A DNA stretch of 64,000 nucleotides, from assembly GCA_030847615.1 (NCBI GenBank), contig JAUMIR010000005.1, forward strand, positions 173,628,596 through 173,692,595. Direction: 5' to 3'. This document shows, one piece after another, positions 47,521 to 58,410 of this stretch; position 1 is the stretch's first letter, and each line of letters opens with the position of its first letter. Source of the stretch: Gambelia wislizenii (Eukaryota; Chordata; Lepidosauria; Squamata; Crotaphytidae). Position numbers and translations under genes: made by a program. The notes under the pieces are model-generated. The model saw only the letters and a list, made by a program, of their open reading frames with translations, had not been told where the DNA came from and did not search any database.

Positions 47521-47967
47521 AGTGTGTGTGCATACACCTTCAAGTCATCTGCCAACTTATGGTGGCCTCATGAATTTCATAGGGTTTTCTTAAGAGAATA
47601 TCACACTACACTGTTCTAGTGTTATTATTCCACTTTAACTGCTATGGCTGCCACCTGTGGAATCATGGGATTTGCAGTTTAGGGATGGGCATTTAGAACT
47701 TTCAGCCAGAGAGTTCTTAGGCCTCACTGAACTATAAACCCCAGAATTCCATAGGAGGCAGCCATAGTAGTTAAAGTGGAATAATAGCACTAGAACAGTG
47801 TAGTGTGATAAAGACATTGGTCAGGGAATCCCCAGAAGTGATTTTGCCAGTTCCTTCCTCTGAAATATACCCTACAGCACCTGGTATTCATTGGTAGTCT
47901 CCCATCCAAGTACTAACCAGGACTGATCCTGTTTAGCTTTCAAGGTTAAATGGGATTCAAGTAATCC
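47521..47967 (-). mobile_element. 5S-derived SINE split by a MITE
   Basis: The 3' half (ACCTTCAAGTCATCTGCCAACTTATGG, ATAGGGTTTTCTTAAG) is at 47521-47598. The body and 5S head (GTTCCTTCCTCTGAAATATACC, TAGTCTCCCATCCAAGTACTAACCAGGACTGATCCTG) are at 47811-47967. The 208-bp MITE 47601-47808 lies between them. The 5S-like part is in reverse orientation. Confidence 0.85.
47601..47808. mobile_element. 208-bp fold-back MITE, TA target (copy 2)
   Basis: Perfect ends TCACACTACACTGTTCTAGTG / CACTAGAACAGTGTAGTGTGA, flanked by TA at 47599-47600 and 47809-47810, inserted in a 5S-derived SINE. Same length as the copy at 35772, but the loop segment is in the opposite orientation. Confidence 0.85.
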
Positions 47968-48371
47968 ATTTTAAAGGGGCTCTCATAGCCTAGCCTGTCA
48001 CAGCAACCAGAATACTTAATGGAAAATCTGTTTCTAAGAGATGGCTATTGTAGGGGGGACATTTTCCTTTATTATGCCATGTTGGTAGCAGGTAAAGACC
48101 TTTTTTGGGGAAAAAATTAAGATCAAATTGAGTTTATCTCATCTGAAATCCCTTATGAACCACCACAGCTAAGCATTTTTAGCTGTTTTTGATCTGTGAA
48201 TTATTTCAGCTCAGGGAAAGCTTTCTGAGGAAATTATTGGAGAGTAGAGTAGACAAGTAAATACAGGGTCAGCTGGGAGCTGCTTCAAAATCTCCTTCGG
48301 CTGTTTCACACTTTATATTTCATTCCTTCTTTATTTTGAACCTTGTTTTTATATTTTCCCTTCTTATCCAG

Positions 48372-49190
48372 GTAGCATCACTGGGGGTAACCACCTTTAC
48401 ATTGTGCGCCCTCTGCATAGACCGCTTCCGTGCTGCTACTAATGTGCAGATGTATTACGAGATGATAGAAAACTGTACGTCAACAACTGCCAAACTGGCT
48501 GTTATATGGGTTGGGGCTCTACTGTTGGCACTTCCTGAGGTGGTTCTACGCCAGCTGACAAAAGAAGACTCTGAAATCAGTGGGAGCCATCCTGTAGAGC
48601 GGTGTGTGGTAAAGATCTCTCCTCACTTGCCTGACACAATCTATGTCTTGGCCCTTACCTATGATGGCGCAAGACTCTGGTGGTACTTTGGCTGTTACTT
48701 TTGCTTGCCTACTCTTTTTACCATTACTTGCTCCTTGGTGACTGCAAGGAAAATCCGAAAAGTGGAGAAGGCTTGTACAAGAGGAAACAAGCGACAAATC
48801 CAGCTGGAGAGCCAGATGAACTGTACAGTGGTAGCTTTGACTATTTTATATGGTTTTTGCATCATTCCTGAAAACATTTGCAATATTGTCACTGCCTATA
48901 TGTCCACAGGGGTGTCGCAGCAGACTATGGACCTCCTGCACCTCATTAGTCAGTTCCTGTTGTTCTTCAAATCATGTGTGACTCCGGTTCTCCTTTTCTG
49001 TCTTTGTAAGCCATTCAGTCGAGCCTTTTTGGAGTGTTGTTGCTGCTGCTGTGATGAATGCATTCAGAAGTCTTCAACGGTAACTAGTGATGACAATGAC
49101 AATGAGTATACTACAGAGCTTGAACTCTCCCCTTTCAGTACTATACGTCGGGAAATGTCCACCTTTGCCTCTGTTGGAACTCACTGTTAA
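48372..49190 (+). CDS. GPR37: GPR37, coding exon 2 (residues 345-616)
   Basis: Second and last coding exon. It starts in phase 0 after the acceptor AG at 48370-48371. TM3 ends with IDRF (D361-R362-F363, the DRY-box equivalent). TM4 is [15 protein letters not shown], and the ECL2 cysteine in ERCVV can pair with Cys337. TM5 is around [21 protein letters not shown]6 around [16 protein letters not shown], and TM7 ends [11 protein letters not shown], with no canonical NPxxY, as usual for GPR37. The tail has a cysteine cluster ([10 protein letters not shown]), a probable palmitoylation site, and the C-terminal GTHC, the family's PDZ ligand. The serine/acidic tail ([20 protein letters not shown]) is characteristic of GPR37. 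The open frame continues 12 codons upstream into the intron from an ATG at 48336; that is not a real start. TAA at 49188-49190. Confidence 0.97.
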   Translation, partial: VASLGVTTFTLCALCIDRFRAATNVQMYYEMIENCTSTTAKLAVIWVGALLLALPEVVLRQLTKEDSEISGSHPVERCVVKISPHLPDTIYVLALTYDGARLWWYFGCYFCLPTLFTITCSLVTARKIRKVEKACTRGNKRQIQLESQMNCTVVALTILYGFCIIPENICNIVTAYMSTGVSQQTMDLLHLISQFLLFFKSCVTPVLLFCLCKPFSRAFLECCCCCCDECIQKSSTVTSDDNDNEYTTELELSPFSTIRREMSTFASVGTHC

Positions 49191-50620
49191 TTCTAGTCAG
49201 AATAAAGCCCCACCATACAAAGTAACCCCCCCACACACTTCAATTGGATTCTGGATTTTGATATTTGATCTTATTTCCATTTTTTTATTGGAAAAAAGAA
49301 CAAAAAGCAACTGAAATGCTATAAGATTACTGTAAACTGGTGTGCATATTAACATATTCACTTTTGAGAAATAATTTTTAGTAACTAAAAAACCAGACAC
49401 ATTTTCAACATGGGATTTTAAATAATTATATTTCTGGTGCTAGCATTTTATGTATTACAGGAAGGCAGAAGATGTCTCCACCTCCTGTATTATTACATTG
49501 ATTTAGGCTGGGTTTTTCTTTGATACTTTCAAAATAACTGCACATTGCTACCTTGGTAATGCTCCAGCTTGCAGTAAACATTTGTAAGCCTATAGTCCTA
49601 AATGCAGTTATCTGAAAGTTAGCTGCATTGAATATGGACTTAGAGGATTCTTCTGATAGTTGTTCTGTATGGAAGTTTGTTCTTTTGATGGGATGTTCAA
49701 CAAATACTAATGACTCATTGATTTCAGCAACTGATAGCGAAATACATGCTTAAATCTCCTGTTAAAATCAATGGGACTATAAATTGTTTAACATAGGCTG
49801 AATCATTCTCATTTGTTTCCCCCTTCCCTCCCCCAAATAATTTATGAAAATAAATTTGAGAAGAGATTTAAGCCCACTTTATGTAAATTATAAGGAGATT
49901 ATTTGGGATTTCTAAATAAATAAATAAATACATAAATAAATAAATAACTAGCATAAATTAAATGTGTTTTCATTATTGGACCTGCACTTTTGACAAGCAT
50001 TTTAACAATTACACCAAGAAATATAAGAAAAAAACTGTAACGAGGAAAGCAGTTATTCTCCCCTTTACACAAACTAATTGCAAAATGATTAATATTGAAA
50101 TAGTGATAATTAAATAATACCCTTGGAGCTGTAGCTTTATAATGGGTTGTTGCAGGAATAAAGGCATTATGCTCCATGCATCCAAGTTGTACACTTCATG
50201 TACAGAAGACCATCAGGTTGATTTCTCCTCCCCAAATGACATACGAGAACAATTTGAGCACAAGTATAAGCTAGGTATTTGTATGGCTGCCTTCTTGGCT
50301 TTAAGCATGAAATGCTGTGAGGCAGTGAGAAGAAAGACAGTTGCACATTGCTGCACTGAATTGAAAGTTAGGGCATATCTGCACAATAGGTTTCCCATCT
50401 AGTATGCCTAAAACCCCCAAATCCTGCATTGGTAAAAACAAATCCCATGATTTTGCAGTGTAAAATATGCAGTCAGAATATTTGATATTTCTCTTAGTTG
50501 TTACTTCCTTTTAAACCTGTAGATATATGCCAAGTTATTATGTTCTGTTTGATCCAGTGGGATCTGTTCACACCAGGATGTAATACCTGTGATTCTGATA
50601 GTTTCTTTTTACAATGTGTT

Positions 50621-50723
50621 CTACACTAAGGTATGTCCTTGGACTGTGTGTTAAACTCCTGCTGTAAGTGACAGTGCCATTGTAGCGGGAAGGGATGTAA
50701 AAACTTGCCACAAAGTTTAGTGA
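50621..50723 (+). repeat. 103-bp duplication, unit 1
   Basis: CTACACTAAG...AACTCCTGCTGTAAGTGACAGTGCCATTGTAG...GTTTAGTGA is repeated at 51312-51414 in the same orientation, with roughly 85% identity by eye. Unit 1 ends two bases before the candidate polyadenylation signal. Confidence 0.8.
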
Positions 50724-50724
50724 C

Positions 50725-50730
50725 AATAAA
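50725..50730 (+). promoter_or_regulatory. Candidate polyadenylation signal of GPR37
   Basis: AATAAA followed 15-40 bases later by a GT/T-rich stretch (GCGTGGTGCATATTCTGTTCT), the usual downstream element. It gives a 3' UTR of about 1.55 kb. Confidence 0.5.
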
Positions 50731-51150
50731 AGCTGAAGGCTTAAATGCGTGGTGCATATTCTGTTCTCTGATTTTTGATTGTCAAAATCATGCATACTTC
50801 GGTTGGAGTTAAATTTCAGCAAATTCAATAGACTATTTTTTCCCCGACGGTCTCATGTCGTGTTAAAAAAATCTATTAAGCTGGCATCACCTATTTACAC
50901 TGGCTAGAAACCAATGTACTTCTTCTATAGATGTAGTTTGTGCCGTGGAATTGGGAGGTGATAATTCCACCTTTACCTTCCCCACCCTTTCCCGCCACTC
51001 AGACATCTACTGGGGAAGGGTTCCAGCCCCCTGGGGTGTATCTTGAGAAGTGATGGAAGGTGGCTCCCAGTTTCATTGAAAGAACTGCTTCCATCCACTA
51101 AAATATATAGTTAGATCCTGGCCTATGACTTCTATAATAAGAAGTGGGAA

Positions 51151-51153
<3 letters not shown>

Positions 51154-51226
<73 letters not shown>
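51154..51226. repeat. (TC)n(TA)n(GA)n perfect palindrome
   Basis: Compound microsatellite in which TC repeats, TA repeats and AG repeats follow each other, so the whole 73-bp tract is its own reverse complement. Confidence 0.95.
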
Positions 51227-51311
51227 GCCACCAGAAATATTTCATCACACTTGAGTTGAAACCATGAAAACAATGTCTAGTGTTTTATATCAGCTGCTTA
51301 CTTCAGTAAGA

Positions 51312-51414
51312 CTACACTAAGGGTATGCCCTCAATCTGTGTGTAAAACTCCTGCTGTAAGCAACAGTGCCATTGTAGAGGGAGGGGTGTAAGAACTTGCT
51401 GCAGAGTTTAGTGA
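51312..51414 (+). repeat. 103-bp duplication, unit 2
   Basis: Second copy of the segment at 50621-50723, 691 bp downstream. It keeps AACTCCTGCTGTAAGCAACAGTGCCATTGTAG but has lost the AATAAA (GATAAGAT instead). Confidence 0.8.
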
Positions 51415-52300
51415 TAAGATGGAATAGTATCCTAGATTTATTCATCTGTAACTGTTTCATATTCACAATTGCTGCTAGTCACAATTGTGATACTATTGCC
51501 ACAATCACAACTCCATTCCAACCTACTTTACTGGCATCAGCTGCACGGGGAGAAGGAGGTCCATTCTGCCAGTGATCAGAGCTCAGGTGACTGTTGTTTC
51601 CATCAGGTTTGGTGGAAGTCATGCCAGGAACAGTTACTTAGCTAAGTATACATAACTGTATACTTAACTAACTAAATAATGCAGAATGCTGAGATACACA
51701 TCACTAGTACCTGTTCAAGGAATGAAAAAATTCACTGTCCATGGCATTTCATAGAATCATAGAGTGGAAAGAGACCACAAGGACCATCTCGTCCAACCCC
51801 CTGCCATGCAGGAATAAACAGTCAAAGCATTCTCAACAGATGGGCATCCAGCCTGTGTTTAAAAACCTCCAAAGAAGGAGACTCCATCACACTCTGAGGA
51901 AGTGCATTCCATTGTCAAATAGTTCTTACTGTCAGGAAGTTCTTCCTAATGTTTAGCTGGAATCTCTTTTCCTGTAGTTTGAACCCATGTTCTAGTCTAT
52001 GGAGCAGCAGAAAACAAGCTTGCTCCATCCTCAGTATGACATCCCTTCAAATATTTAAACATGGCTATCATGTCACCTCTTAACCTTCTGTTCTCCAGGC
52101 TAAACTTACCCAGCTCCCTAAGGTGTTTCTCATAGGGCATGACTTTGAGAAGTCAGGCCTTTCACCATTCTGGTTGCCCTCTGGACATGTTCTAGCTTGT
52201 CAATATCCTTCTTGAATATGGTGCCCAGAACTGGACACAGTATTCCAGGTGAGGTCTGACCAAAGCAGAATAGAGTGGCACTATTCCTTTCATCTAGACA

Positions 52301-53300
52301 CTATACTCCTATTGAGCAGCCTAGAATCACATTGGCTTCTTTAGTTGCCACATCACACTGCAGACTCATGTTCACCTTGTGGTCCACTAAGACTCCTAGA
52401 TCCTTTTCACATGCACTGCCATCAAGCCAACTGTCACCCATCCTATATCTATGCATTTCATTTTTACTGCCCAAGTGTAGTATCCTACATTTCTCCCTGT
52501 TGAAATTTATTTTGTTAGTTTTGGCCCAGCTTTCTAATCTGTTGAGGTCATTTTGAATTCTGATCCTGTCCTCTGGGGTATTCACTAATTTAGTATCATC
52601 TGCAAGCTTGATAAGCATGACCTCTATTCCTTCATCCAAGTCATGGATAAAGATGTTGAATAGCACTGGGCCCAGGACAGAACCCTGTGGCACCCCACTA
52701 GTCACTTCTCTCCAGGATAAAGAGGAACCATTGGTGACTACCCTTTGAGTTGGGTCGGTCAACCAATTGCAAATCCACCTAATAGTCACATTAATTAGTT
52801 TTTTTGCTTTTTTGCAAGGCTATCATGGGGGGCCTTGTCAAAAGCCTTACTGAAATCAAGATACACTACATCCGTAGCATTCCCTTCATCTACCAAGTTT
52901 GTAACTCTGTCAAAAAAAGAGATAAGATTAGCCTCGCATGACTTGTTTTTGAGAAACCCATGTCGACTTTTAGTGATTGTGCTATTCCTTTCTAAATGCT
53001 TACAGACTGTCTGTTTAATGAGCTACTCTAGTTTTTTTCCTAGTATTGATGTCAGGCTGGCTGGGTGGTAATTATTTGGGTCTTCTTCCTCCTTTTAAAG
53101 ATGGGGAGAACATTTGTCCTCCCCCAGTCTGCTGGGACATCTCCTGTTCTCCAGGAATTTTCAAAAGTTATTGTCAGTGGTTCTGAGATTTCTTCTGCCA
53201 GTTCTTTTAATACCCTTGGATGTAGTTCATCTGGCCCTGGAGACCTGAAATCGTTTATACCAGGTATTCCTGAACTACCTTTTTACCTATTCTGTGCTGC
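52301..53300 (-). pseudogene. CR1 reverse transcriptase remnant
   Basis: Minus-strand ORF 52789-52301 reads WLTDPTQRVVTNGSSLSWRE, SGVPQGSVLGPVLFNIFIHD and LIKLADDTKLVNTPEDRIR. The catalytic FADD motif is changed to LADD. The N-terminal RT blocks lie upstream to about 53300 in shifted frames (for example the ALLNTFFDSVFFQKEISAHP-type segment). Frameshifts and stops separate the blocks. Confidence 0.85.
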
Positions 53301-53809
53301 ATTTCCCCTACTGCATCATCTGCTCCATTTTCCCCAGGATGAGCACTGATCTCCTTTTGGAAGAAGACCGAGTCAAAGAAGGTGTTGAGTAGTTCTGCCT
53401 TTTCCCTGTTAGCACTTTGCCATCTTCTCCACACAGCAACCCTACCATTTCCTTATTCTTCCTTTTGCTAGGAACATAACAACAACAACAAAAGAAACTC
53501 CATCTATGCTTTTGTTTTTCTGACTTTCCCCCTACATGAGCTGGCTATTTGTTTGAATTCTTTGGTGATTTCCCCCTTTTCCCATTTCTTGTACATGTCC
53601 CTTTTAAGTCTTAGCTCAATTGAAAGTTCTTTAGACAGCCGTACTGGTTTCTTTAGACACCTCCCATTTTTCCTCCTCATTGAAACTGTTTGAAGTTGTG
53701 CCTTCAGTATCTCACTTTTTAGAAACTCCCATCCATCATGAACTCCCTTCTCTTTTAGTATTCCCCCCCAGTAGTCCCCTAAGTTTTCTGAAATCAGCTT
53801 TCTTAAAAT

Positions 53810-54187
53810 CTAGAATGCATCTCTGAATATGCTTGGCTTCCCTTTCCTCTGTTTAACAAACTCCAGGAGAACATGGTCCCTTCCCACTAAGGATCCCACC
53901 ACTTTCTCCCCATTAACCAGATCTCCTCTGTTCATTAGGATCAGATCTAAAATATCTGATTCCCTTGTTGCCTCTTCCACCTTCTGGACAATGAAACTGT
54001 CTGCAAGGCAAATGAGGAATTTGTTGGATCTTAAATTTTTGGCAGAGTTTGATTTGTAACCAATATGAGGATAGTTGAAATACTCCATTACTACCACATC
54101 TTTCCTTTCTGAATGTGCGGTCATCTGTTCCAGGAAGGCATCATCCAAATCCTCAGTTTGGCTGGGAGGTCTGTAGCAGGCCCCCAT
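53810..54187 (-). pseudogene. CR1 endonuclease, C-terminal half
   Basis: An AP-type endonuclease fragment reading GACYRPPSQTEDLDDAFLEQ, then DVVVMEYFNYPHIGYKSNSA and SFIVQKVEEATRESDILDLI. The family's catalytic GDFN motif is EYFN here and the SDH motif is RDH. At least two active-site residues are therefore lost, independent of frameshifts. Confidence 0.85.
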
Positions 54188-54236
54188 GATGACATCCCTG
54201 CTGCTTTTCTCCTCCTTGATTTTTACCCAGATGCTC

Positions 54237-55209
54237 TCAACTTGACTCCCAGGGATTTAAGTCATGGATCTGTTCACAGGTATGCACATCCTTAACATAT
54301 AATGCTACTCCACTTCCCTTCCTGTTTGGTCTATTTCTCTGAAATAGGTTATACCTTTCTATTACTAAATTCCAATCATGAGACTCATCCCACGAGGTCT
54401 CAGTGATGCCTATTAAATCATATTTGTTTTGCTGTGCTAAGAGTTCATCCTGTTTATTTCCCATGCTCTGTGCGTTAGTACAGAAACATCTAATACCATG
54501 GGAGATTTCCCCTATCTGCCTTTTAAAGGTTTTATTCCTCCCACTGTTGGGTTCCTGTACTATTTGCCTTGTTCTCTGTATAACATTTGGACTATTATCT
54601 CTAGCACTTGATGAACTCCTGCCCTCAAGAATACTTTCTCCCCCCCCCCAACAGTTTAAAGCCCTCCTGATCAGATCTTTCAGACTCTTAGCAAAAATGT
54701 TCCTGCCAACTGCTGTGAGGTGCAACCCATCCCTTGCCAGAAGTCCACCTCCATGAAACTGCACCCCATGGTCCAGGAAGCCAAACTGTTCCCGGTGGCT
54801 CCATCTGTGCAGCCAGTTGTTCACTTCTGCTATTTTTCTCTCCCTACCTGGGCCATGTCCTTTCACTGGAAGGACAGACAGAATGTCTACTTGTGCATTC
54901 AGGTCCTTCAGCTTCATACCCAGGGCCTCATAATCCCTTTTGATATTCTGAAGGCTATGCCTGCAGTATCATTGGTTCCCATGTGGACCAAAAGGAAGGG
55001 ATAATGGTCAGTGGGCTGGGAATTTTTGCCCCAGGGACACAGCACAGCTCTTGAGACATCTTGCCAGGCCTGCAAACTACTGATTCTGTACCCCTCAGCA
55101 GGGAGTCACCTACCACCACCACACACCTCCTCTGAGGATTGGCAGTAGCCAATCTGTGTGCTGAACCATCCAGGGTCTCATGCACATTCTCTGAGGCCTG
55201 TCTCTGCAT
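54237..55209 (-). pseudogene. CR1 SGNH esterase domain plus endonuclease start
   Basis: Minus-strand 55209-54955 carries RRCVVVVGDSLLRGTESVVC, the GDS block of the SGNH-hydrolase domain typical of CR1 ORF1. Minus-strand 54917-54237 continues with ARDGLHLTAVGRNIFAKSLK (the catalytic D-x-x-H block). After a linker it runs in the same frame into the endonuclease start (CTNAQSMGNKQDEL, DLIGITETSWDESHDW, RPNRKGSGVALYVKD). A frameshift lies between the two ORFs around 54930. Confidence 0.85.
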
Positions 55210-55451
55210 TTAAGACAAGGAATTAACCAATTAACCAATTTTATGTATATGGTCCTTGCTCTTTCCATGCACACTCATTTTATTCACAGATTTATTATTT
55301 TTCCTATTCTTAATATACTGTCAGAACACAGCACATACTTAAATAACAGCCAAGGAAGTCATGATTGTACAAGTAAAAATTAATCAAAAACTGGTTTGAA
55401 CACTGTGCTTGTGGTTAGAAGACCCACTGTTTTACAAAGGGTTGCCACTGC

Positions 55452-55506
55452 ATCTCCTCCTCCTCCTCCTCCTCCTCCTCCTCCTCCTCCTCCTCCTCCT
55501 CCTCCA
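55452..55506. repeat. (TCC)n microsatellite
   Basis: About 18 perfect TCC/CTC units, a pure polypyrimidine strand. Confidence 0.97.
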
Positions 55507-57275
55507 ATTGCAGGCTCCACTGTTCTCCTATGCCCTTTTAATAGCAGCCAGATGAATAAAATTCTTTTGCCACTTAATATCCATGTGCAATTTACATCAT
55601 GGTTTCAGTGGATGTACTCTAACTGGGACTAATAATCGGAGTTATGTCATGTCTAGGGATTTGTTCAGTTTTATAAAAACTGTTCAGTTTTCTCCCTAGA
55701 ATAAATAAAATTGGGTGCAAGTATGCATAATATAAATAACTAACAACATTTTCTGGCTCAGAATTTTGGTGGGTTTTCTGCATGTTAGGCTGCCATTAAA
55801 GCAAAGAAGCAAAGCCTGTAAAATGTAGGGGTTAAGACTGTTGGGGTGGTACATGGTAGATTGAGGTGCAAGTTCTCACTGAGACAAAAAACATATCATT
55901 GGATGATGTTGGGCTCATCACACATTCTTAGCCAGCTTATTGTGAGGAAAGAGTGGGGAAGAAGAAGGTGTGTTCACTACCTTGAGTGAATGAAGAGGCA
56001 GGTCATAATGTAACTACTAAAAAGGAAACAAGTCAGTGTTGGAACAAGTCAAAATCAGTAACACTGCACAACCACGGAAAAGCTGTTGGAAATACAGAGC
56101 AAAAGCATAGAGCTCATGGCACAGAGGAAATATAAGTGATAATCATGAATCTGTAACTCTTCAACTTATTTCTTGAACCCTGGATTTCAGGACACAACTG
56201 CACTAATTTGGAAATGAGGCTGCTTAGAAGCAATATGTATACATCCTCTAGTGGTTGGAAACAGATAATTAAGGTCACATGTAATTTCCTGTTTCCTGTT
56301 CCTCTTTCTTTATAAAGTTAGAGATTGTATTTTTGTTTGGATTCCTATAACATAAACAATAGTTTGTTTCAATTAGAGTAAACCCATTCATTCAGTGATA
56401 CTTACAGAAGTGTTGACTTACCAAATTACCATAGTGTCAGTGGATCTGCTCTGACTGGGACTAGCAATAGGGTTTAGGCTGCTTTGTGGTATAAATCTAA
56501 TCTGGGAGTTTGTTCAATTTTATAAATATATTTTAAGAAAAATTGCTTTGATCTCTTCCTAAGCAAAACCCGCTATTATCCACTGACATTACTTCCGTAT
56601 TTCTATAACTTGGGCAAACTATTTTATTGTACATACTGTCTTCTGTGAGAATGTCTGATTGTTTCTATGAACAATACAGCTTGATACATGTGATTAGGTT
56701 TGGGTTTGTGTGTATTTTGTAAAATAATAATAATAATAAAAAATCTCTGAACTCCAAATTAAAATTGGTGACCTTTAAAGCTTTATAGTGATGTGACATT
56801 TTCAAAAGGAAGGTCAGTCTCCAGATTGCTGTGAGCAGTTGCACAACCATTTTGTTAACTGAAACCATTTATGTAGGGAGTCTTGATACTTAATTTGTTT
56901 CTTCTGCCTTTCTGAGTGCTTTTTTATTTGTTCCAGGCAAAAAGGTTTTCTATTTCCCCCCCTCTTTAGCACACAGTGCTTTTTTAAAAACTGAAACCTT
57001 TCCACTTTAGCACAGTCCATTAATCGGAAAGCACACACAGCTAAGAAATCCTTCTCATTATCAAGTGTAGTTACAAGTACATCACTGACTACATTGTTTC
57101 CACCTTAGTGAACAGGGAAAGTATAGAGTGGTTCAATGCTACTCAACCAAGCTGTCCCTTAATGCAGTGATGGCTCCCAGCTTAGTATTTATGGGAAGGC
57201 GTCAATTAATGGGGTAATTTGTCTGTTCTCTGTCTAAAGTTAGTTGAAATGAACCTTAAGCCTTAACTTATATGA
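55507..57275. other. Intergenic, no gene seen
   Basis: AT-rich sequence without a supported gene or a repeat I can name. Confidence 0.55.
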
Positions 57276-57420
57276 GGGGTAGGTAACCTGGTGCCCTCCA
57301 GATCTTTCAGCCTACAATTCCCAACCAGCATGGCAGTGGTCAGGGAATGGTAGTCAATTCCCACGCTCCAAAAATAATTATGGAAACTGAGGTTCAAAAT
57401 GTCTGGAGAGCACTGGTTTG
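57276..57420. mobile_element. Small fold-back MITE, CCAGATG family
   Basis: GGTAACCTGGTGCCCTCCAGATC at the left pairs with GTCTGGAGAGCACTGGTTTG at the right. The interior has CTACAATTCCCAACCAGCATGGCAGTGGTCAGGGAATGG, a common reptile short DNA element. Confidence 0.65.
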
Positions 57421-58025
57421 ACTCCCTATCCCCCCAGTGAATTTAAAAAGGGTTGTCCAGTCTGAGGTTGCAGAGTGTGTGCAAAAGTAAGTAAAAGCAA
57501 TGTATTTTGGATCTGAGTGAGGGACAAATGGAAGATTCCAAGAGATTGCTTCCATCTAGGTTGGAGGAGTTGTCTGGGGAAAAAAGTGAACAAGGCTTCT
57601 ACCTCTATATCAGAATAATTGACTCTTAGTTACTGCTTATATCAAGAAAGGAAGAGGGTAGAAGAAAGCACTGATCAGTCTTTGGACTGGGAGACCTAAC
57701 AATTGGGATTCAAAGTTAACAACCATTTTTATAGCTATAACCCTAACATTTCCATTAATTATGTCCTGTCTTCCAGGATACATAGGCAGCAGTGTTTCTC
57801 ATCCAGCAGAGAATCAAGGAATTCAGTATCCGCATGCCAAGCCATTTTTGTTTTTCCTCCTTATGATTGATAGCCCTGTTTCCTATGCTCAGAAAACCAA
57901 AGATGGCAGCACATAGTCTATCTGATTTAACCAGATCTCCATATAGCTCACTGCAGATGAACTGGATATCTGGAACAGGTCTGCTGGTGTCTTGCTATAG
58001 ATAACATCACCATAGTTATCAAACA

Positions 58026-58371
58026 ATCGGAGGGGCGCTCCAAAAAAGCGATACAAGGACTCACTGAAACAACATCTCAGGCTCGGCCAAATTGATCACC
58101 AACAATGGTCCGCCCTGGCCTCACATCAGGAGGCATGGAGACACACTATCCACAATGCTGCAGCCTCATTTGAGAACTCATGCCGAACAAGTCTTGAAGA
58201 GAAACGACAACGCAGAAAGAATCACAACCCGGACACATCACCCAAGGAGACCTTCTGCTGTCCTTTCTGCAACCGGACTTGGTTATCTCAGATTGGCCTT
58301 TTTAGTCATCAGTGCGCTTGCAGAAAGTGCAGGATGAGTCCTTCCTGAATCTTCGTCTGTGAAGAAAAGCC

Positions 58372-58403
<32 letters not shown>

Positions 58404-58410
58404 GAGAGAA
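58026..58410 (+). mobile_element. LINE 3' end (copy C) with 10-bp TSD
   Basis: A 385-bp 5'-truncated insertion bounded by the perfect direct repeat TTATCAAACA (58016-58025 and 58411-58420). From 58031 to the TGA at 58346-58348 the plus strand is fully open. It encodes GAPKKRYKDSLKQHLRLGQI, WSALASHQEAWRHTIHNAAA, then a C-terminal zinc-finger motif CCPFCNRTWLSQIGLFSHQC. It has no ATG because the 5' end is missing. The tail is (AG)n from 58372. Same family as copies A (9.5 kb) and B (26.4 kb), but the youngest-looking. Confidence 0.92.

Larger units (their letters stand above)
33103..48371 (+). other. GPR37: GPR37 intron (15.3 kb)
   Basis: Single coding intron, GTAAGC donor at 33103 and a TTTTCCCTTCTTATCCAG acceptor ending at 48371, phase 0. 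The position, just before TM3, matches the two-coding-exon organisation of vertebrate GPR37. It is filled with SINEs, fold-back MITEs, LINE pieces and microsatellites listed separately. The stretches 33103-35771 and 36000-37520 contain nothing I can name. No further exon is needed to join the two coding parts in frame. Confidence 0.93.
49191..50750 (+). other. GPR37: Probable GPR37 3' UTR
   Basis: Non-coding sequence after the stop codon, free of recognisable transposons except an (AAAT)n run near 49913-49947. That is unusual in this repeat-dense window and suggests retained transcript sequence. An AATAAA at 49201-49206, only ten bases after the stop, and one at 49849-49854 are alternatives. 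The end is set by the signal at 50725. Confidence 0.5.
51745..55212 (-). mobile_element. CR1 LINE, nearly full length, dead
   Basis: About 3.5 kb on the minus strand. The 3' end (51745-52270) is the CR1 3' UTR with TCTATGATTCTATGAAATG, GGAAGAACTTCCTGACAGTAAG-type and GGCAGGGGGTTGGACGAGATGG words. Upstream (in plus coordinates to the right) follow RT, endonuclease and SGNH-esterase regions, listed separately. The 5' end fades out near 55212. Frames are broken in several places, so it is not active. Confidence 0.92.

Noticed and set aside
48336..48371. An alternative GPR37 start at the ATG in front of exon 2
   Set aside because: The 12 codons are the intron's polypyrimidine tract and acceptor. 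The phase-0 join to exon 1 restores the TM2-TM3 sequence exactly.
55396..55632. A proline-rich 78-aa ORF
   Set aside because: The proline run is simply the (TCC)n microsatellite read in one frame.
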